From contig CM060952.1 of NCBI GenBank assembly GCA_030765055.1, forward strand, positions 80,324,664 to 80,388,663: 64,000 nt of DNA. Direction: 5' to 3'. This DNA comes from Mantis religiosa (lineage: Eukaryota; Arthropoda; Insecta; Mantodea; Mantidae). Under the pieces are notes generated by a model. The model did not search any database and had not been told where the DNA came from. It was given only the letters and a program-made list of their open reading frames with translations. Positions 1-10,389 of the stretch are shown here, piece by piece (the stretch's first letter is position 1; each line of letters opens with the position of its first letter). A program made the translations under genes and the position numbers.

Positions 1-701
1 TTCGACCACCACTGGGCATGTAGTTTTAAAATTGCTTTTTCACTATGTTATAGAATTTAATAAGAAACAGTTATTAATGCCTTTTGGCGCTTTAGTAATT
101 ATTAGTTATAATTTTTCATTGTTCTATTTTCTTAATTGTGCATATTTACTTTATTTGCCATTTTATTTGGATTGTTTTGAAATTTATAGTGCAATTTATC
201 TCTTGCTATTTTAATGATTTAGCCTTCTAAAGGATGCTGATGACCTCATAATTGAGCGCTCTTATATACATATCGTCGTCCTCGACGACGACGAGGGCCA
301 GGTTTCTGAAGACATTCAAAATGAATTCTCTAGAGCACCAAATACCGCACACAATGCCTTCTGTATTTCCCGGGCCATTATTTGGCAAGAGTGCCTGGCA
401 TCAGCACAAGTATTCTGTGAAGTCGTGTTGCTATATTTCAGCCATCACTCTCAGAGGAATGTTGCTAATAAAATACCTATTACTATTCGCTGGACTTACT
501 TGGACAGATTCAGCCAATTTTATATAATGCTACTTGTCTAAAAACAAACAAATTGCAACACTTGATCAAAGTCATACTTTTAACTCCATTTGCGCATGCG
601 AACTATACAACTCCAGAAACAAATACACAGCATATTTTAACTGCTAGAGTTATATTTTCAGATATCATTGTAATTAGTAATTATTTAAACGAACAATATA
701 T
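1..701. other. Intergenic flank, no gene seen
   Basis: AT-rich sequence without a recognisable protein. The open frames of 60 and 91 codons have no family motif. A short GC-rich imperfect hairpin lies at about 273-295 (CGTCGTC against GACGACG). The last four bases, 698-701 (ATAT), form the left target-site duplication of the downstream gypsy element. Confidence 0.6.
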
Positions 702-1050
702 TGTCCTGCAACAGGCATAAAAGTATCGGGGCAAATAGAAAACAAACGGCGGATAATGTTACACGGTAATAAAGTGCTTGCATAATCAGTTTACGATCGC
801 GCAAAGGAACACAAACAAGTACACAAAGGAACTGAGAGGCGGCTAGCGTTCAGAAAGCGCCGACAATTAACGTTGGCGCCGATAAGCAAGAGACGAATAG
901 TTTATCACAGAGGTGAAAGACTTGCCGGATCAGAGAGCATTTCACGTTTCTCGAAGGTGATAGAATATTTGGATTACATCATTAGATGCCTTGTTTATTC
1001 CAGATACATCTAGTGATTGTACAGAACAGTCTGGAATTCATGAATGGGTG

Positions 1051-1058
1051 TATAAAAG
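1051..1058 (+). promoter_or_regulatory. TATA box in gypsy-1 5' LTR
   Basis: TATAAAAG in the second half of the LTR. The 3' LTR has the corresponding TATAAAAA near 6535. The position fits the U3/R border of an LTR promoter. Confidence 0.6.
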
Positions 1059-1221
1059 GAAGGCATGGCTAGTGATGAGTCAGTTGTGTGTAAAACGAGA
1101 GTCAGCTGTGAAGTGTTGCAACGAAAGCTAATGTTTGTTATTGTTAACGACCTTGGTGCTGTGGATTGTGATGTGTGATGCAATGTTGTTACGTGGGGGT
1201 TGAACAGTGTATTCCTACCGA

Positions 1222-1227
1222 AATAAA
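1222..1227 (+). promoter_or_regulatory. Poly(A) signal in gypsy-1 5' LTR
   Basis: AATAAA, conserved in the 3' LTR (GTAAATAAAGAAC near 6703). The same AATAAAGAACATTT block occurs in the gypsy-2 LTR, so the two families share this part. Confidence 0.5.
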
Positions 1228-1286
1228 GAACATTTAGAATTTCGGCAACTTGGAATTTTAATTCTAGGAATCCATAAGGTCACAAT

Positions 1287-1304
1287 TGGTGTCAGGAAGC
1301 GGGA
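1287..1304 (+). other. Primer-binding site, tRNA-Leu-like
   Basis: TGGTGTCAGGAAGCGGGA, two bases after the LTR. Its complement ends in TGACACCA and resembles the 3' end of eukaryotic tRNA-Leu. The intact version in gypsy-2 (9104-9120) is TGGTGTCAGAAGTGGGA. Confidence 0.75.
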
Positions 1305-2361
1305 GGACAACATCACCGAGAGGATGGAAGAAATGAAGACCGAAATAACAACGAAGACGGAGCTGCAAATAGCAAATTGGGCGTGACGATGACCGCGAAG
1401 ATGACCGCAACCAGGAAGAGCAGCCGGAGGAACGAGTAACGACCGGCGTGGCAAGGAACACGTCGGCGCCAACACCACCATCCCCTCGAGTGACATTGTG
1501 CGCCGTCTGCCGACGTATGGTTGACAGCCTCGCGCGGACGGTTGGGTCAGAGGGAAGCTGTGCCGCGTTATCGCAGTCACGGCCGTGACCATCAGACCTA
1601 GTGACGACATCCGGCGACACCTTGCCCGTGGACAGGGAGGTCCTGCTGCACTTGACCTTGGGATGGAGTGCCGTGCGTCAGTGGGTGTTCGTAGTGGAGG
1701 TGGCTGAGGAGGTGATACTGGGACTGGATGCCCTCAGGAGCCACGAGGCGACGGTCGGCGACGGCAGGAAGGTCCTGCGGCTCAATGGAGAAGAAGTGAT
1801 ACTTCGGCAACCTGAAGAGCGCCTGGGAATTTGCAAAGTCGTCCTGAAGGAAGACGTTGTGGTCCCCGCAAGAAGCGAGGTGGTGGTGACGGAAGGCCAG
1901 CGGACGAAGAATATGATGCTGGAACAGAAGACGCCTGCGCACGGACTCTGTGTAGCCAAGACATTGTTGTCGTGCCGAGAGGAGGTGCCAGTGAGGCTGC
2001 TTAACCAGGCAGAGACCGATCATGACCTCCAGGCCAGGACGGAGTTGACGACGTGCGAGCCCGTGGTCAGCGTAACAGCAATCGACAAGACACAGGAGCC
2101 GGTGCCGACGCAACACCTGGGGCCCCGGCCGGAAGGCTTACTGGAGAGAGCGGCTGACCACCTGACCGCAGAACAGCTGGAGAAAGTTCGACAACTGCTG
2201 AGACGATTCAAGCGTGTCTTCAGCCAAGGTAACAGTGACAACGGCCGCAGGCTAAAGTGCTTCACCGCATCAACAGCAGAGACGCCCGGCCTATTCCGCA
2301 ACCACCTAGACACGTTCTGCTGGCAAAAAGTAAAACAAGCTGCGGTACGGGATATGGTAGA
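1305..2361 (+). pseudogene. Gag remnant plus aspartic protease region, broken
   Basis: Only the first tens of codons of the coiled-coil Gag remain (about 1320-1380). The sequence then jumps to the Gag-protease linker (SAPTPPSPRVTL), so roughly 1 kb of capsid and zinc-knuckle sequence present in gypsy-2 is missing. The stretch holding the catalytic Asp-Thr-Gly of the protease is also deleted near 1565-1600. The second protease signature ILGLD is present in the open frame 1601-2398, followed by the protease-RT linker. That frame ends in the (GT)n tail of the SINE at 2362, giving an artefactual Cys-Val repeat. Confidence 0.8.
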
Positions 2362-2363
2362 AT

Positions 2364-2399
<36 letters not shown>

Positions 2400-2605
2400 T
2401 TACGTCCTCCAACGTTAAGTCATGCGTTAAATCGGACGATGAATGAAATGGGTGAAATGATGCTCAAGTGACTCCGGGGTCCATGGAGCTTAGAGTTACC
2501 CGACATTCGTCTATCAGGATAAGGGAAACCCTCGGGAAAACCTTATCCAGGTAACGCACCCTGACCGAGATTCGAACTCGGGACCTCTTGAACGGAAATG
2601 AAAAC
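2362..2605 (-). mobile_element. SINE-A copy in gypsy-1, 5'-truncated
   Basis: Reverse-oriented copy of the tRNA-derived SINE family also seen at 26881-27176 and 36881-37122. It has a (GT)n tail at 2365-2396 and loses its tRNA head just before the A box. The flanks 2332-2361 and 2606-2635 are a 30-bp direct duplication of reverse-transcriptase sequence with two adjacent mismatches. This is unusually long for a SINE TSD (the other copies show 11-12 bp). Confidence 0.85.
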
Positions 2606-3522
2606 AAAACAAGCGACGGTACGGGATATGGTAGATGACATGAAATCCAGGGGAGTGATTGAAGAGTCTGACAGCCCTTGGTGTTCCCCCACAGTTCTGG
2701 TGACAAAGGAGAACGGCGAGATACGCTTCTGCGTGGACTACAGGAAGCTGAACGCTGTTACCCGGAAGGACTGTTTCCCCTTACCCCGGATTGACGACAC
2801 CCTGGACACGCTAGCTGGTGCACAGTGATTCTCGACCCTGGACCTGATGTCCGGTTACTGGCAGGTGGCTCTAGAACCGAGAAACAAGGAAAAGGCTGCA
2901 TTCTCGACAGGCCAAGAGCTTTGGCAGATCACAGTTATGCCCTTTGGCATCTGCAACGCTCCAGATATTTTCCAACGCCTAATGGAATCAGTGATGAGAG
3001 GGCTGACTTATGACGCCTGCGTGCTATACCTGGACGACATCATCATCGTCGGTAAGTCGTTCGAAGGCCATCTCGACAACCTGACAGAGACTGCAGGCAA
3101 CCAACTTGAAGGTGAACGCAAAGAAATGCCATCTCTTCCACAAGGAAGTTAACCACTTGGGCCATATAGTCTCACCAGCAGGAGTGACCACAGACCCGGA
3201 GAAAACCCAGGCTGTGAGAGATTGGCCTCGTCCAAAGGATAAGAGAGAATTGCGCAGTTTCCTGGGGCTGCGCAGTTACTACCACCGTTTTATCAAGGGA
3301 TTCTTCAACATCGCCAAACCCCTCACACGCCTGACTGAAGAACACCGGCCCTATGTGTGGACGGAGGTCGCTGAAGTCGCTTTCCAGCACCTGAAGAAGA
3401 CCCTGCGCAGTTCTCCTATTCTGGGATTCCCACAACCAGGTGGTACCTTCATTGAGGACACCGACGCCAGCAACCACTGCATTGGTGGTGTCCTATCCCA
3501 AGTCCAGGACGGCCACGAGTGA
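2598..3522 (+). pseudogene. Gypsy-1 reverse transcriptase, interrupted
   Basis: Ty3/gypsy RNA-dependent DNA polymerase. Visible motifs in order: SPWCSP, FCVDYRKLNAVT, the PLPRID block, FSTLDL, MPFGICNAP and the catalytic YLDDIII. A TGA replaces the Trp codon before FSTLDL at about 2826, and the frame shifts near 3090-3110. The catalytic aspartates are retained. The N-terminal part lies upstream of the SINE in the 1601 frame, with 30 bp of coding sequence duplicated on both sides of that insertion. Confidence 0.9.
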
Positions 3523-4080
3523 GTGATAGCCTACTACACAAAACGCTGTCCAAGGCAGAGAAGAACTACTGTGTCACCGGCGAGAGTTACTGGCGGTAGT
3601 AAAGACACTGGAGCACTTCCATAAGTACCTGTACGGTCATCTATTCCACCTGAGGACTGACCACTGCGCCCTAACCTGGCTACTGAGCTTTAGAAACCTG
3701 GAAGGCCAGACAGCACGTTGGGCTCAGAGGCTGCAGGAGCACGACTTCACCCCTGAACACAGCAGAGGGAAGAACCACGGTAACGCAGACGACATGTCTA
3801 GAAGACCCTGTCCAGAAGAGTGCCGCCAGTGCACAAGAGTTGAAGAGAAGGAGTCTGCCGCAGCTGTCAGAGTGATTACGGCCGTGGCTGCGGAAGGCTG
3901 GGATAGCGCAAGCCTGAGGAGGGAGCAGCTGGCGGACGCTGACTTGGGGCCACTCTTGAGAGAAGTGGAGGCAGGGACAAGGAAAACCTGGGAGGGCATC
4001 ACACCGAGGAGCGCCACCTACAAGTCGTACTGCGCCCAATGGGACTCACTGAAGACAAGAGAGGGCGTGCTATTCTGGGT
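3430..4080 (+). pseudogene. Gypsy-1 RNase H and connection region, broken
   Basis: Starts with the RNase H signature around TDASNHCIGGVLSQ, continues through the LRTDHCALTWL block in other frames and ends in the RNase H-integrase linker (PEECRQCTRVEEKE, 3794-4084). Stops and frameshifts occur near 3520-3600. The frame is cut at 4080 by the foreign insertion; in gypsy-2 the same region reads on without interruption. Confidence 0.8.
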
Positions 4081-5040
4081 TTGAGCCCAGAGGTTCTACT
4101 CCCATTAGTCCTGAACCCGTAGGAACTGGACCCGGGCCTCCTTCGACCAGGGAGTAATCCGAGCTGTCACAAAGGGTGCTCGGCGTCCTCCGTGGGGCTT
4201 TCCAAAGGGCAAGACCTAGAGACTAACAAGCCCCCCCATCTGGTCCTATGGACTCAAGACGGGATGGAAGTGGATACGCCACTTACGCGCGTCAACACTC
4301 AAGGTGAAGACTCCCGAAAAACCTCGGCTGGGCCGCCTGGTGATCTAGCACACCTTCTACTAGCTTTGGAGGCTAGTACCCGGGAGAATTAATGGCTTCC
4401 CTCAACCCCGTCTGAAGATGTACCATATTCCCACGGGTATCGGGAACACACTGCCCCCTCGAGTCCATCCCAATCCGAACAACTCCCGAAGGAGGGGCTC
4501 GGCTGTTCGGCCCGAGGTTCCTCTAGTAACGTCAGAGATACCGCGAGAGCTAAGGGTCCGCAGCGCCCGCACTTTGGCAGCTGAAAGGGACGGATCCCTC
4601 CTCGCTATTCTGGGTTTAGCCCAGAGATTCTACTCCCATTAGTCCTGAACCCGTAGGAACTGGACCCGGGCCTCCTTCGACCAGGGAGTTATCCGAGCTG
4701 TCCCAAAGGGCGCTCGGCGTCCTCCGTGGGGCTTTCCATGGGACAAGACCTAGAGACTAACAAGCCCCCCATCTGGTCCTATGGACTCAAGACGGGATGG
4801 AAGTGGATACGCCACTTACGCGCGTCAACACTCAAGGTGAAGACTACCGAAAAACCTCGGCTGGGCCGCCTGGTGATCTAGCACACCTTCTACTAGCTTT
4901 GGAGGCTAGTACCCGGGAGAATTAATGGCTTCCCTCAACGCCGTCCGAAGACGTACCCGATTCCCACGGGTTTCGGGAACACACTGCCCCCTCGAGTCCA
5001 TCCCAATCCGAACAACTCCCGAAGGAGGGGCTCGGCTGTT
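4081..5040. mobile_element. Unidentified insertion, two tandem units, in gypsy-1 pol
   Basis: GC-rich sequence of unknown family inside the integrase N-terminal region. The target string GCTATTCTGGGT occurs three times: at 4069-4080, between the units at 4604-4615, and at 5041-5052. Unit 1 (4081-4603) and unit 2 (4616-5040) are near-identical, but unit 2 lacks about 95 bp from the right part of unit 1. No coding motif, tRNA-like promoter box or poly(A) tail is evident in either direction. Comparison with gypsy-2 (about 12597-12615) shows this is an insertion and not part of the retrotransposon. Confidence 0.8.
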
Positions 5041-5052
5041 GCTATTCTGGGT

Positions 5053-6184
5053 ATGGGAATCATCCGATGGGAAGACGTAGAGGGCGCAGTTGATACTTCC
5101 CCAAATTAAGGTCCCGGAAGTCTTGTAGGAAGTGCACGCCGGTACTTCAGGAGGACACCTGGGAGAAAACCGGGCCATTGACAAACTTCGGCAGCGCTAC
5201 TACTGGCTGAGGCTCCCAGCAGACGCTGAGAGATGGTGCCGCCATGTCACGTGTGCGTGGCGAGTCGCGGCCCCCGGACTAAAAGCCGGGTTCGTATGCA
5301 GCAGTACAATGTCCGAGCGCCATTCGAAAAGTCGCCTTCGACATAGCTGGACCATTCCCAGTGGCCGACCGAGGCAACAAATACCTGATGTTGGTCGTGA
5401 ACTACTTCACCTAGTGGCCGGAGATATATGCCGTTCCGAACCAGGAAGCGAAGACAATCACAGACTGCCTCGTAGAGCAAGTGTTTTGCCGATTTGGGAA
5501 CCCGTTAGAGCTGCGCAGTGACCAGGGCACCAATTTTGAGTCCAACCTGATGAAGGAGGCACTAGAAATACTTGTGGTTAACAAGACCCGCACAACACCC
5601 CTACATCCCCAGTCGGACAGCATGGTGAGAGATACATCAAGACTTTAGAAGAGCACCTGAGGAAAGTCGTGGCCAGCCATCAGCGAGACCGGGACGTTAA
5701 GGTGCCACTGTTCTTACCGGCCTATCGCTCGTCAACACACGACACCACTGGAATGACGCCAGCCAGCCAGCCTAATGTTCGACCGAGAGTTACGCCTCCC
5801 CTGTGATGTGGCTTTTGGAAGTCCCCCGGACGCAAAACAGCCAGCAGCCGAGTATTGGAGAACCTGGTGGACCATCTCCACGACATGCATGAGATGACTC
5901 GTCAGAACATCCAGAAAGCGAGCGAGCGCATGAAGACCCGATACGACAGGCAAGCCAACAGCCAAGGATTCCAGCAGGGTGACCTGGTCTGATTGTACCG
6001 CCCAACCCGGACCAAGGGACGATGCCCGAAGCTCCAGAAACCATGGCAAGGACCGTACCGGGTGGTGAAGAGGATTAACGACGTAGTCTACCACATCCAG
6101 AATATGCCCCGAGGGAAGATGTTGGTGGTACACCTGGATCGTCTGGCCCACTACGATGGTGCTGTTTGGGACGCCCAGCCTTGA
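5053..6184 (+). pseudogene. Gypsy-1 integrase, degenerate
   Basis: Resumes the integrase after the insertion: the HLGENRAIDKLRQRYYWLR zinc-binding region, the core around SDQGTNFES and TTPLHPQ, and the C-terminal WQGPYRVVKRI block ending at the stop near 6184. The first catalytic Asp is changed (NYFT where gypsy-2 has DYFT) and followed at once by a stop. The third catalytic motif is frameshifted near 5618. The enzyme is dead by at least two independent lesions. Confidence 0.85.
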
Positions 6185-6194
6185 GGAGGAGCAG

Positions 6195-6766
6195 TGTCGC
6201 GGCAACAGGCATAAAAGTTTCGGCACAAATAGAAAACAAAAGGCGGATAATTTTTCACGGTAATAAAGACCTTGCATAATCAGTTTACGATCGAGCGGCT
6301 AGTGTATACAAAGGAACTGATGTTCGGTTAGCGCTCACAAAGCGCCGACAATTAACGTTAGCGCCGATAAGCAAGAGACGGATAGTTTATCACAGAGGTG
6401 AAAGACCTGCCGGCCCAGAGAGGGTTTCAGGTTTCTCGAAGGTGATAGAATATTCGGATTACTTCATTAAATGCCTTGTTTATTCCAGATACATCTAGTG
6501 ATTGTACAGAACAGTCTGGAATTCATGAATGAGTGTATAAAAAATCATGGCTAGTGATGAGTCAGTTGTGTGTAAAACGAGAGTCAGCTGTGAAGTGTTG
6601 TAACGAAAGCTAATGTTTGTTATTGTTAAAGACCTTGGTGCTGTGGATTGTGATGTGTGATGCAATGTTGTTACGTGGGGGCTGAACAGTGTATGCTTAC
6701 GTAAATAAAGAACATTTAGAATTTCGGCAACTTGGACTTTTAATTCTACGAACCCACAAAGTCGCA
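6195..6766 (+). repeat. 3' LTR of gypsy-1
   Basis: 572 bp, preceded by the purine-rich tract TTGAGGAGGAGCAG (6181-6194) expected for plus-strand priming. Ends in GCA, followed by the TSD copy ATAT (6767-6770). Confidence 0.93.
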
Positions 6767-6770
6767 ATAT

Positions 6771-8324
6771 GCTTCACAGGTGTCACCAGAAAACGGATGA
6801 TGTGTGAAGCAATGAAAAAGTTGGCCATTTATAATTTTTAAAAAGATAATATTGAAATAAAAATAATTGATGAGAACACTGGTAAATCAGTCGAAAGCGA
6901 TGTTTCAAACGGTAACATTTACAACCAAACTGATATGGATTATTTCGTGCTTTCCCTAAATCGTGAGGGTAATATGTAATAACAGCACCTAAAGTCCCAC
7001 CTTATATCTATAAAGGTTAACTTGCAAAATTGCCATCAATAGCAAATACTCTTCCAACTATTCACAGATAATGAGGGTAGCTATTATTTGTTTCAAATGG
7101 GAAGAGTTGTTGCCTGTAGCGAATCAGATGCGTTAGAGCCTTCAGCGTTGCCACCTAGTTATACCCACTCTTCTGATTTTTCCCAATTTCCCTCACACTT
7201 GCGAGTGTTCTTGACGCTAGACGTAAGGGAATGCAAATTGAATTTTCCAAAGTTTTATAATAATACAGTTGTTGACATCACAATTGCAACATGGATATTC
7301 CTATATTACACACATGGTTTAAGTATATAGTTTAAAAAATAAGTATACTTTATGAATTACTTGTTTTTCTAATCCAACTAAAATGCCAGCATTGCTTCGA
7401 TATAGCTGTGAGTGTTACTAAGGTTAAGAGATAATTCGTTATTGTCATTGTCTTCATCGCCTGAGTATGCCAATTTATGACGATAGGTTTTCCAAAATCT
7501 CGTTACATGCCATTTCTTTCCAAAAGTCGTCTTCTTGTATTTTATCAGATGTCTCGCACAGTTTTCCCAGTCTTGTTGTGTATCTTGTCAATTTCTTCGT
7601 GAATAGTCGTTCAATGTCAGTGAGTTTAAAAATATTGTTTCTGTTTGCAACATAATTTGAGCCCACATTAGCTCTATTGGAATGTTCTGACAGTAGTAAG
7701 TAGTAAGGATCGAATGGATCAAGTCTCATTGATCCAGCTGATACACTTTTTCATGGAAGGGGAACTGATTGCTACTCCTCTGAACTCTCTAGAGTAAATA
7801 GAGATTACGAATCGTTCATAAACAAAGATATAATGTGACCAGACACGTTCTGCCATACCATCAGGAAGTGTATTGTTTCCTATCATCGAATTTAACGAAC
7901 ACCTTGGCTTAACATATTTCTTTTATCACGTCATGTCAAATGTTTACGTTTCAGTTCTGAGTAATTTCAGATATACGTTCAAACCAATAATAAAATTCAT
8001 TACAGTGCTTACGTCACCATGCATTGTTATAATATAATTGTATCTACTTTATTTATTTGCATTAGGAAAACTATTTGAGCTAAAAATATGGGGCTTTTGC
8101 GGTTATGTTAAATACATTACTCTCTCCTTCGTCATGAATCAGTTTTTGCAAAATATGAATTTTTGTCTTAGCGTGAACAGTATTCATTAGAGATTGATTA
8201 GTTTAGCGCTCGACACACAACACATAGAGGGGAATGGAATACAACACCGCAGGACTCCGAATGGTTGCTCACCTATTAACCCTCAAGGACAAATATCATC
8301 CCATTTGAAACACATAATAGACTA
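6771..8324. other. AT-rich intergenic sequence, no clear gene
   Basis: No recognisable family. The only frame that looks protein-like is an 84-codon reverse frame at 7475-7729 of mixed composition (FDPYYLLLSEHSNRANVG...), possibly a fragment of an old transposase or exon. The forward stretch 6775-6960 also translates to a short plausible peptide. I could not assign either. The last 13 bases (8312-8324) are the left TSD of the fold-back insertion. Confidence 0.4.
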
Positions 8325-8523
8325 CGTAGAAAATTAAGCTAGCTACAGTGAAGCAATCAGTATTACACAAATATAAATATTTGCCACTAAGGCTCCACTT
8401 ACCTTAAGAAATTGGTGTTAATACTTCTTTCTAATGGAAAGAAATACTTCCATTAGAAAGAAGTATTAACACCAATTTCTTAAGATAAGTGGAGCCTTAG
8501 TGGCAAATATTCATATTTGTGTA
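8325..8523. mobile_element. Fold-back insertion 1 (Penelope-terminal-repeat-like)
   Basis: 199-bp insertion flanked by the perfect 13-bp direct repeat ACATAATAGACTA (8312-8324 and 8524-8536). It consists of a ~38-base unpaired tail and then a nearly perfect inverted repeat: arms 8363-8439 and 8448-8524 with an 8-base loop. The outermost arm bases overlap the TSD. One arm recurs as a single copy at about 58393-58506 inside the Penelope-like element. Tail, hairpin and long TSD together resemble insertions of Penelope-like element terminal repeats; that assignment is inference. Confidence 0.7.
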
Positions 8524-8536
8524 ACATAATAGACTA

Positions 8537-8611
8537 TTTCATATCACACAGGGAGTCACAAAGTATCTACTGACACTGAAGTTTTTGTAGACAACCTATA
8601 AAGCAAAATAT
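8537..8611. repeat. Satellite fragment, left of gypsy-2
   Basis: Matches one unit of the array that resumes at 14227 (compare CAGGGAGTCAC here with the same string near 14687). Gypsy-2 therefore inserted into the array and split it. The last four bases (8608-8611, ATAT) are the left TSD. Confidence 0.7.
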
Positions 8612-8820
8612 TGTCACCCGAACGTCGGAACTCCCGATAGAACCGGCCGGCAGTAGGGCCAGACGGGAAGCATGCGGCCAGGCCTACCCATTTGTCTCAT
8701 AGCGCTAACGAAGGGATGGTTGAAAAAACAGCACTGGCCGTCTCTTTCCCCTCTCCCAGTCGTCTGGAACCTTCGCGGTGATTCACTGAAACGCGAGACC
8801 TCCAGAAATAGCGATATTCC

Positions 8821-8830
8821 TATAAAAAGG
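8821..8830 (+). promoter_or_regulatory. TATA box in gypsy-2 5' LTR
   Basis: TATAAAAAGG followed by GGCTGCAGTTGGCGAGTCAG, a conserved stretch that probably contains the transcription start. The 3' LTR has TATAATAAGG at the same place. Confidence 0.6.
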
Positions 8831-9042
8831 GGCTGCAGTTGGCGAGTCAGTCAGTTCTTGACGAGCAGCCGTGAGGAGCGCCGAGTGAGTTAACGGACCG
8901 CAAGACTGTGAACGTGCATCAGAGGAGTTGTACGTAACTGTGACCGTGCAGTGGACCTGTGACAGACGAACTAGTGAATTGTAATTGTGTGCATTACGTA
9001 ATTCTGTGTAATTGGCAAGTCTTCCGACTGTAATTCGGTGGA

Positions 9043-9048
9043 AATAAA
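9043..9048 (+). promoter_or_regulatory. Poly(A) signal in gypsy-2 5' LTR
   Basis: AATAAA before GAACATTTTTGAG, conserved at the same position in the 3' LTR near 14166. Confidence 0.5.
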
Positions 9049-9103
9049 GAACATTTTTGAGTTGTGCAATTGGACTTTTAATTTGAACCCACAAAGTTAC
9101 AAC

Positions 9104-9120
9104 TGGTGTCAGAAGTGGGA
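9104..9120 (+). other. Primer-binding site, tRNA-Leu-like
   Basis: TGGTGTCAGAAGTGGGA two bases after the LTR. It is identical in gypsy-3 (63036-63052, reverse strand) and nearly so in gypsy-1. Confidence 0.8.
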
Positions 9121-9145
9121 TGACGACATCACCGAACATTACAGC

Positions 9146-10320
9146 CATGGACGCAACATTGGAAAGGATTTTGGAGAATATAATAGAAATGAAGGGCGAC
9201 CTGACCTAGGAAATGAAAGCAGCAAATGACAACCTCGCTGCGGAAACAGAAGCGGCAAATAACAACCTGGCCACGGAACTAACAGCAAAGATGGAGGCGG
9301 TAAACAACATCCTGGCAGCGGAACTGAAGGAAATAAAGACCGAATTAAACACGGAAAATAAAGTGGCGAACGAGGCACTCGCCGCCAAATTTGAAGAACG
9401 GTTGGCCGGCGTGAGGGATGACGTGACGGAGCTGGGCAAGCAGATGGGCCAAGTGGACGAGCGCGTCGAGGACATGGCGAACCGCTTCAATGACATAGAG
9501 GAAAATGCCGACAGTAATGCCAAGTCCCTGAACGCCATGGTGGAAGACGTCCAAGACCTTGATATCCGCGTTAGCAACCTGGAAGGAAAGGTCGACAGGA
9601 GCGTCAAGTCCCTGAACGCCATGGTGGAGGACGTCGTCGGCAAGAGGTTGAAGGATTTGAAGGCCGACGTGCCGGGACGCAACAAAACGTCGGTGCGCGT
9701 CAAACCTCCGAAATATGACGGCGCGTCAACGTTTGAGGTCTTCCGCCGCCAATTCGACGCAGTGGCCAAGAACAACAAATGGTCACCAGAGTAGGAGGCC
9801 ACACAGTTAATAGCCAGCCTCCAGGGACGGGCCGCGGAAGTCCTGAACGCGGTACAGACAAGGTCGGCGCCCAAAGACATCTGGGAGACCCTGGAGGTTC
9901 ATTTTGGAAACCACCACTTAGCCACAGCGTACCGCAGCCAGCTAAAGGCAAGGTCACAATAGCCAGGGGAGACGCTGTAGGAGTTCGCCCTGGCAGTTGA
10001 ATAACTGGCCAGCAAGGCCCTAGTCGACCTCCCACCAGAGTTCGTATCCCGGGAAGCTGCCTACACATTCGTTGACGGGGTACGAGACACAGAGATTCGC
10101 CAGCGCCTAATGCTCGGCGATTATAAAACCATTCACGAGGCGCTAACGGCAGCATTAAGGATGGAGGCGGCCAAGATGCCAGCTATCCCGACGTCGAGAA
10201 CGAGGAGTGTCCGCTACACTAGACACAGAAGACTAGCCGAGGGACGCCGGTTGAGACCTAGTGGCCTGTGTTGGGGGTGTGGACAGCCCGGACACCTGGA
10301 GAGAGACAGCCCACAACAGG
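9146..10320 (+). pseudogene. Gypsy-2 gag: coiled coil, capsid, zinc knuckle
   Basis: Starts at the ATG at 9146 (MDATLERILENIIEMKGD). A stop follows at about 9206; the frame then continues to 9794, stops again, and the capsid part runs on with further stops near 9970-10005. The N-terminal ~170 residues are heptad-rich coiled coil with internal repeats (SLNAMVEDV occurs twice). The capsid block contains FEVFRRQFDAVAKNNKW. The zinc knuckle reads CWGCGQPGHLERD followed by Ser where the last Cys is expected; gypsy-3 has the intact CCHC, so this copy has lost a zinc ligand. Confidence 0.88.
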
Positions 10321-10389
10321 AAGAGCAGCCGGAAGGACGAGTAAGGGCCGTCGTGGAGAGGGGCACGTCGGCGCCATCACCACCATCCC

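Larger units (their letters stand above)
702..1284 (+). repeat. 5' LTR of gypsy-1
   Basis: 583 bp, TG...CA ends. It matches the 3' LTR at 6195-6766 along its length with scattered substitutions and small indels, for example around 800-840. That divergence shows the insertion is old. The inner end is followed after two bases by the primer-binding site. Confidence 0.93.
702..6766 (+). mobile_element. Gypsy-1: decayed Ty3/gypsy LTR retrotransposon
   Basis: Complete insertion with two related LTRs (702-1284 and 6195-6766), both starting TGTC and ending in CA, flanked by ATAT at 698-701 and 6767-6770. A tRNA-Leu-like primer-binding site follows the 5' LTR and a purine-rich tract precedes the 3' LTR. 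The inner order protease region, reverse transcriptase, RNase H, integrase is Ty3/gypsy order. Almost all of gag is deleted, the protease active site is lost, pol carries stops, and two foreign insertions (2362-2605 and 4081-5040) interrupt it. It cannot be autonomous. The TSD is only 4 bp in AT-rich DNA, so it is weak evidence alone, but it agrees with the LTR ends. Confidence 0.93.
8612..9101 (+). repeat. 5' LTR of gypsy-2
   Basis: 490 bp with the same ends as 13748-14226. The two copies differ by scattered substitutions and small indels (for example the CAAGACTGTGAACGTGCATC segment near 8900 is absent from the 3' LTR), so the insertion is not recent. Confidence 0.94.

Noticed and set aside
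1215..1620. Reverse ORFs of 118-131 codons over the gypsy-1 LTR/gag border
   Set aside because: They cross the LTR boundary and primer-binding site and have no family motif.
9206..9880. 224-codon reverse ORF in gypsy-2
   Set aside because: Shadow of the gag coiled-coil region; the same Ser/Ala-rich shadow appears opposite gypsy-3 gag.
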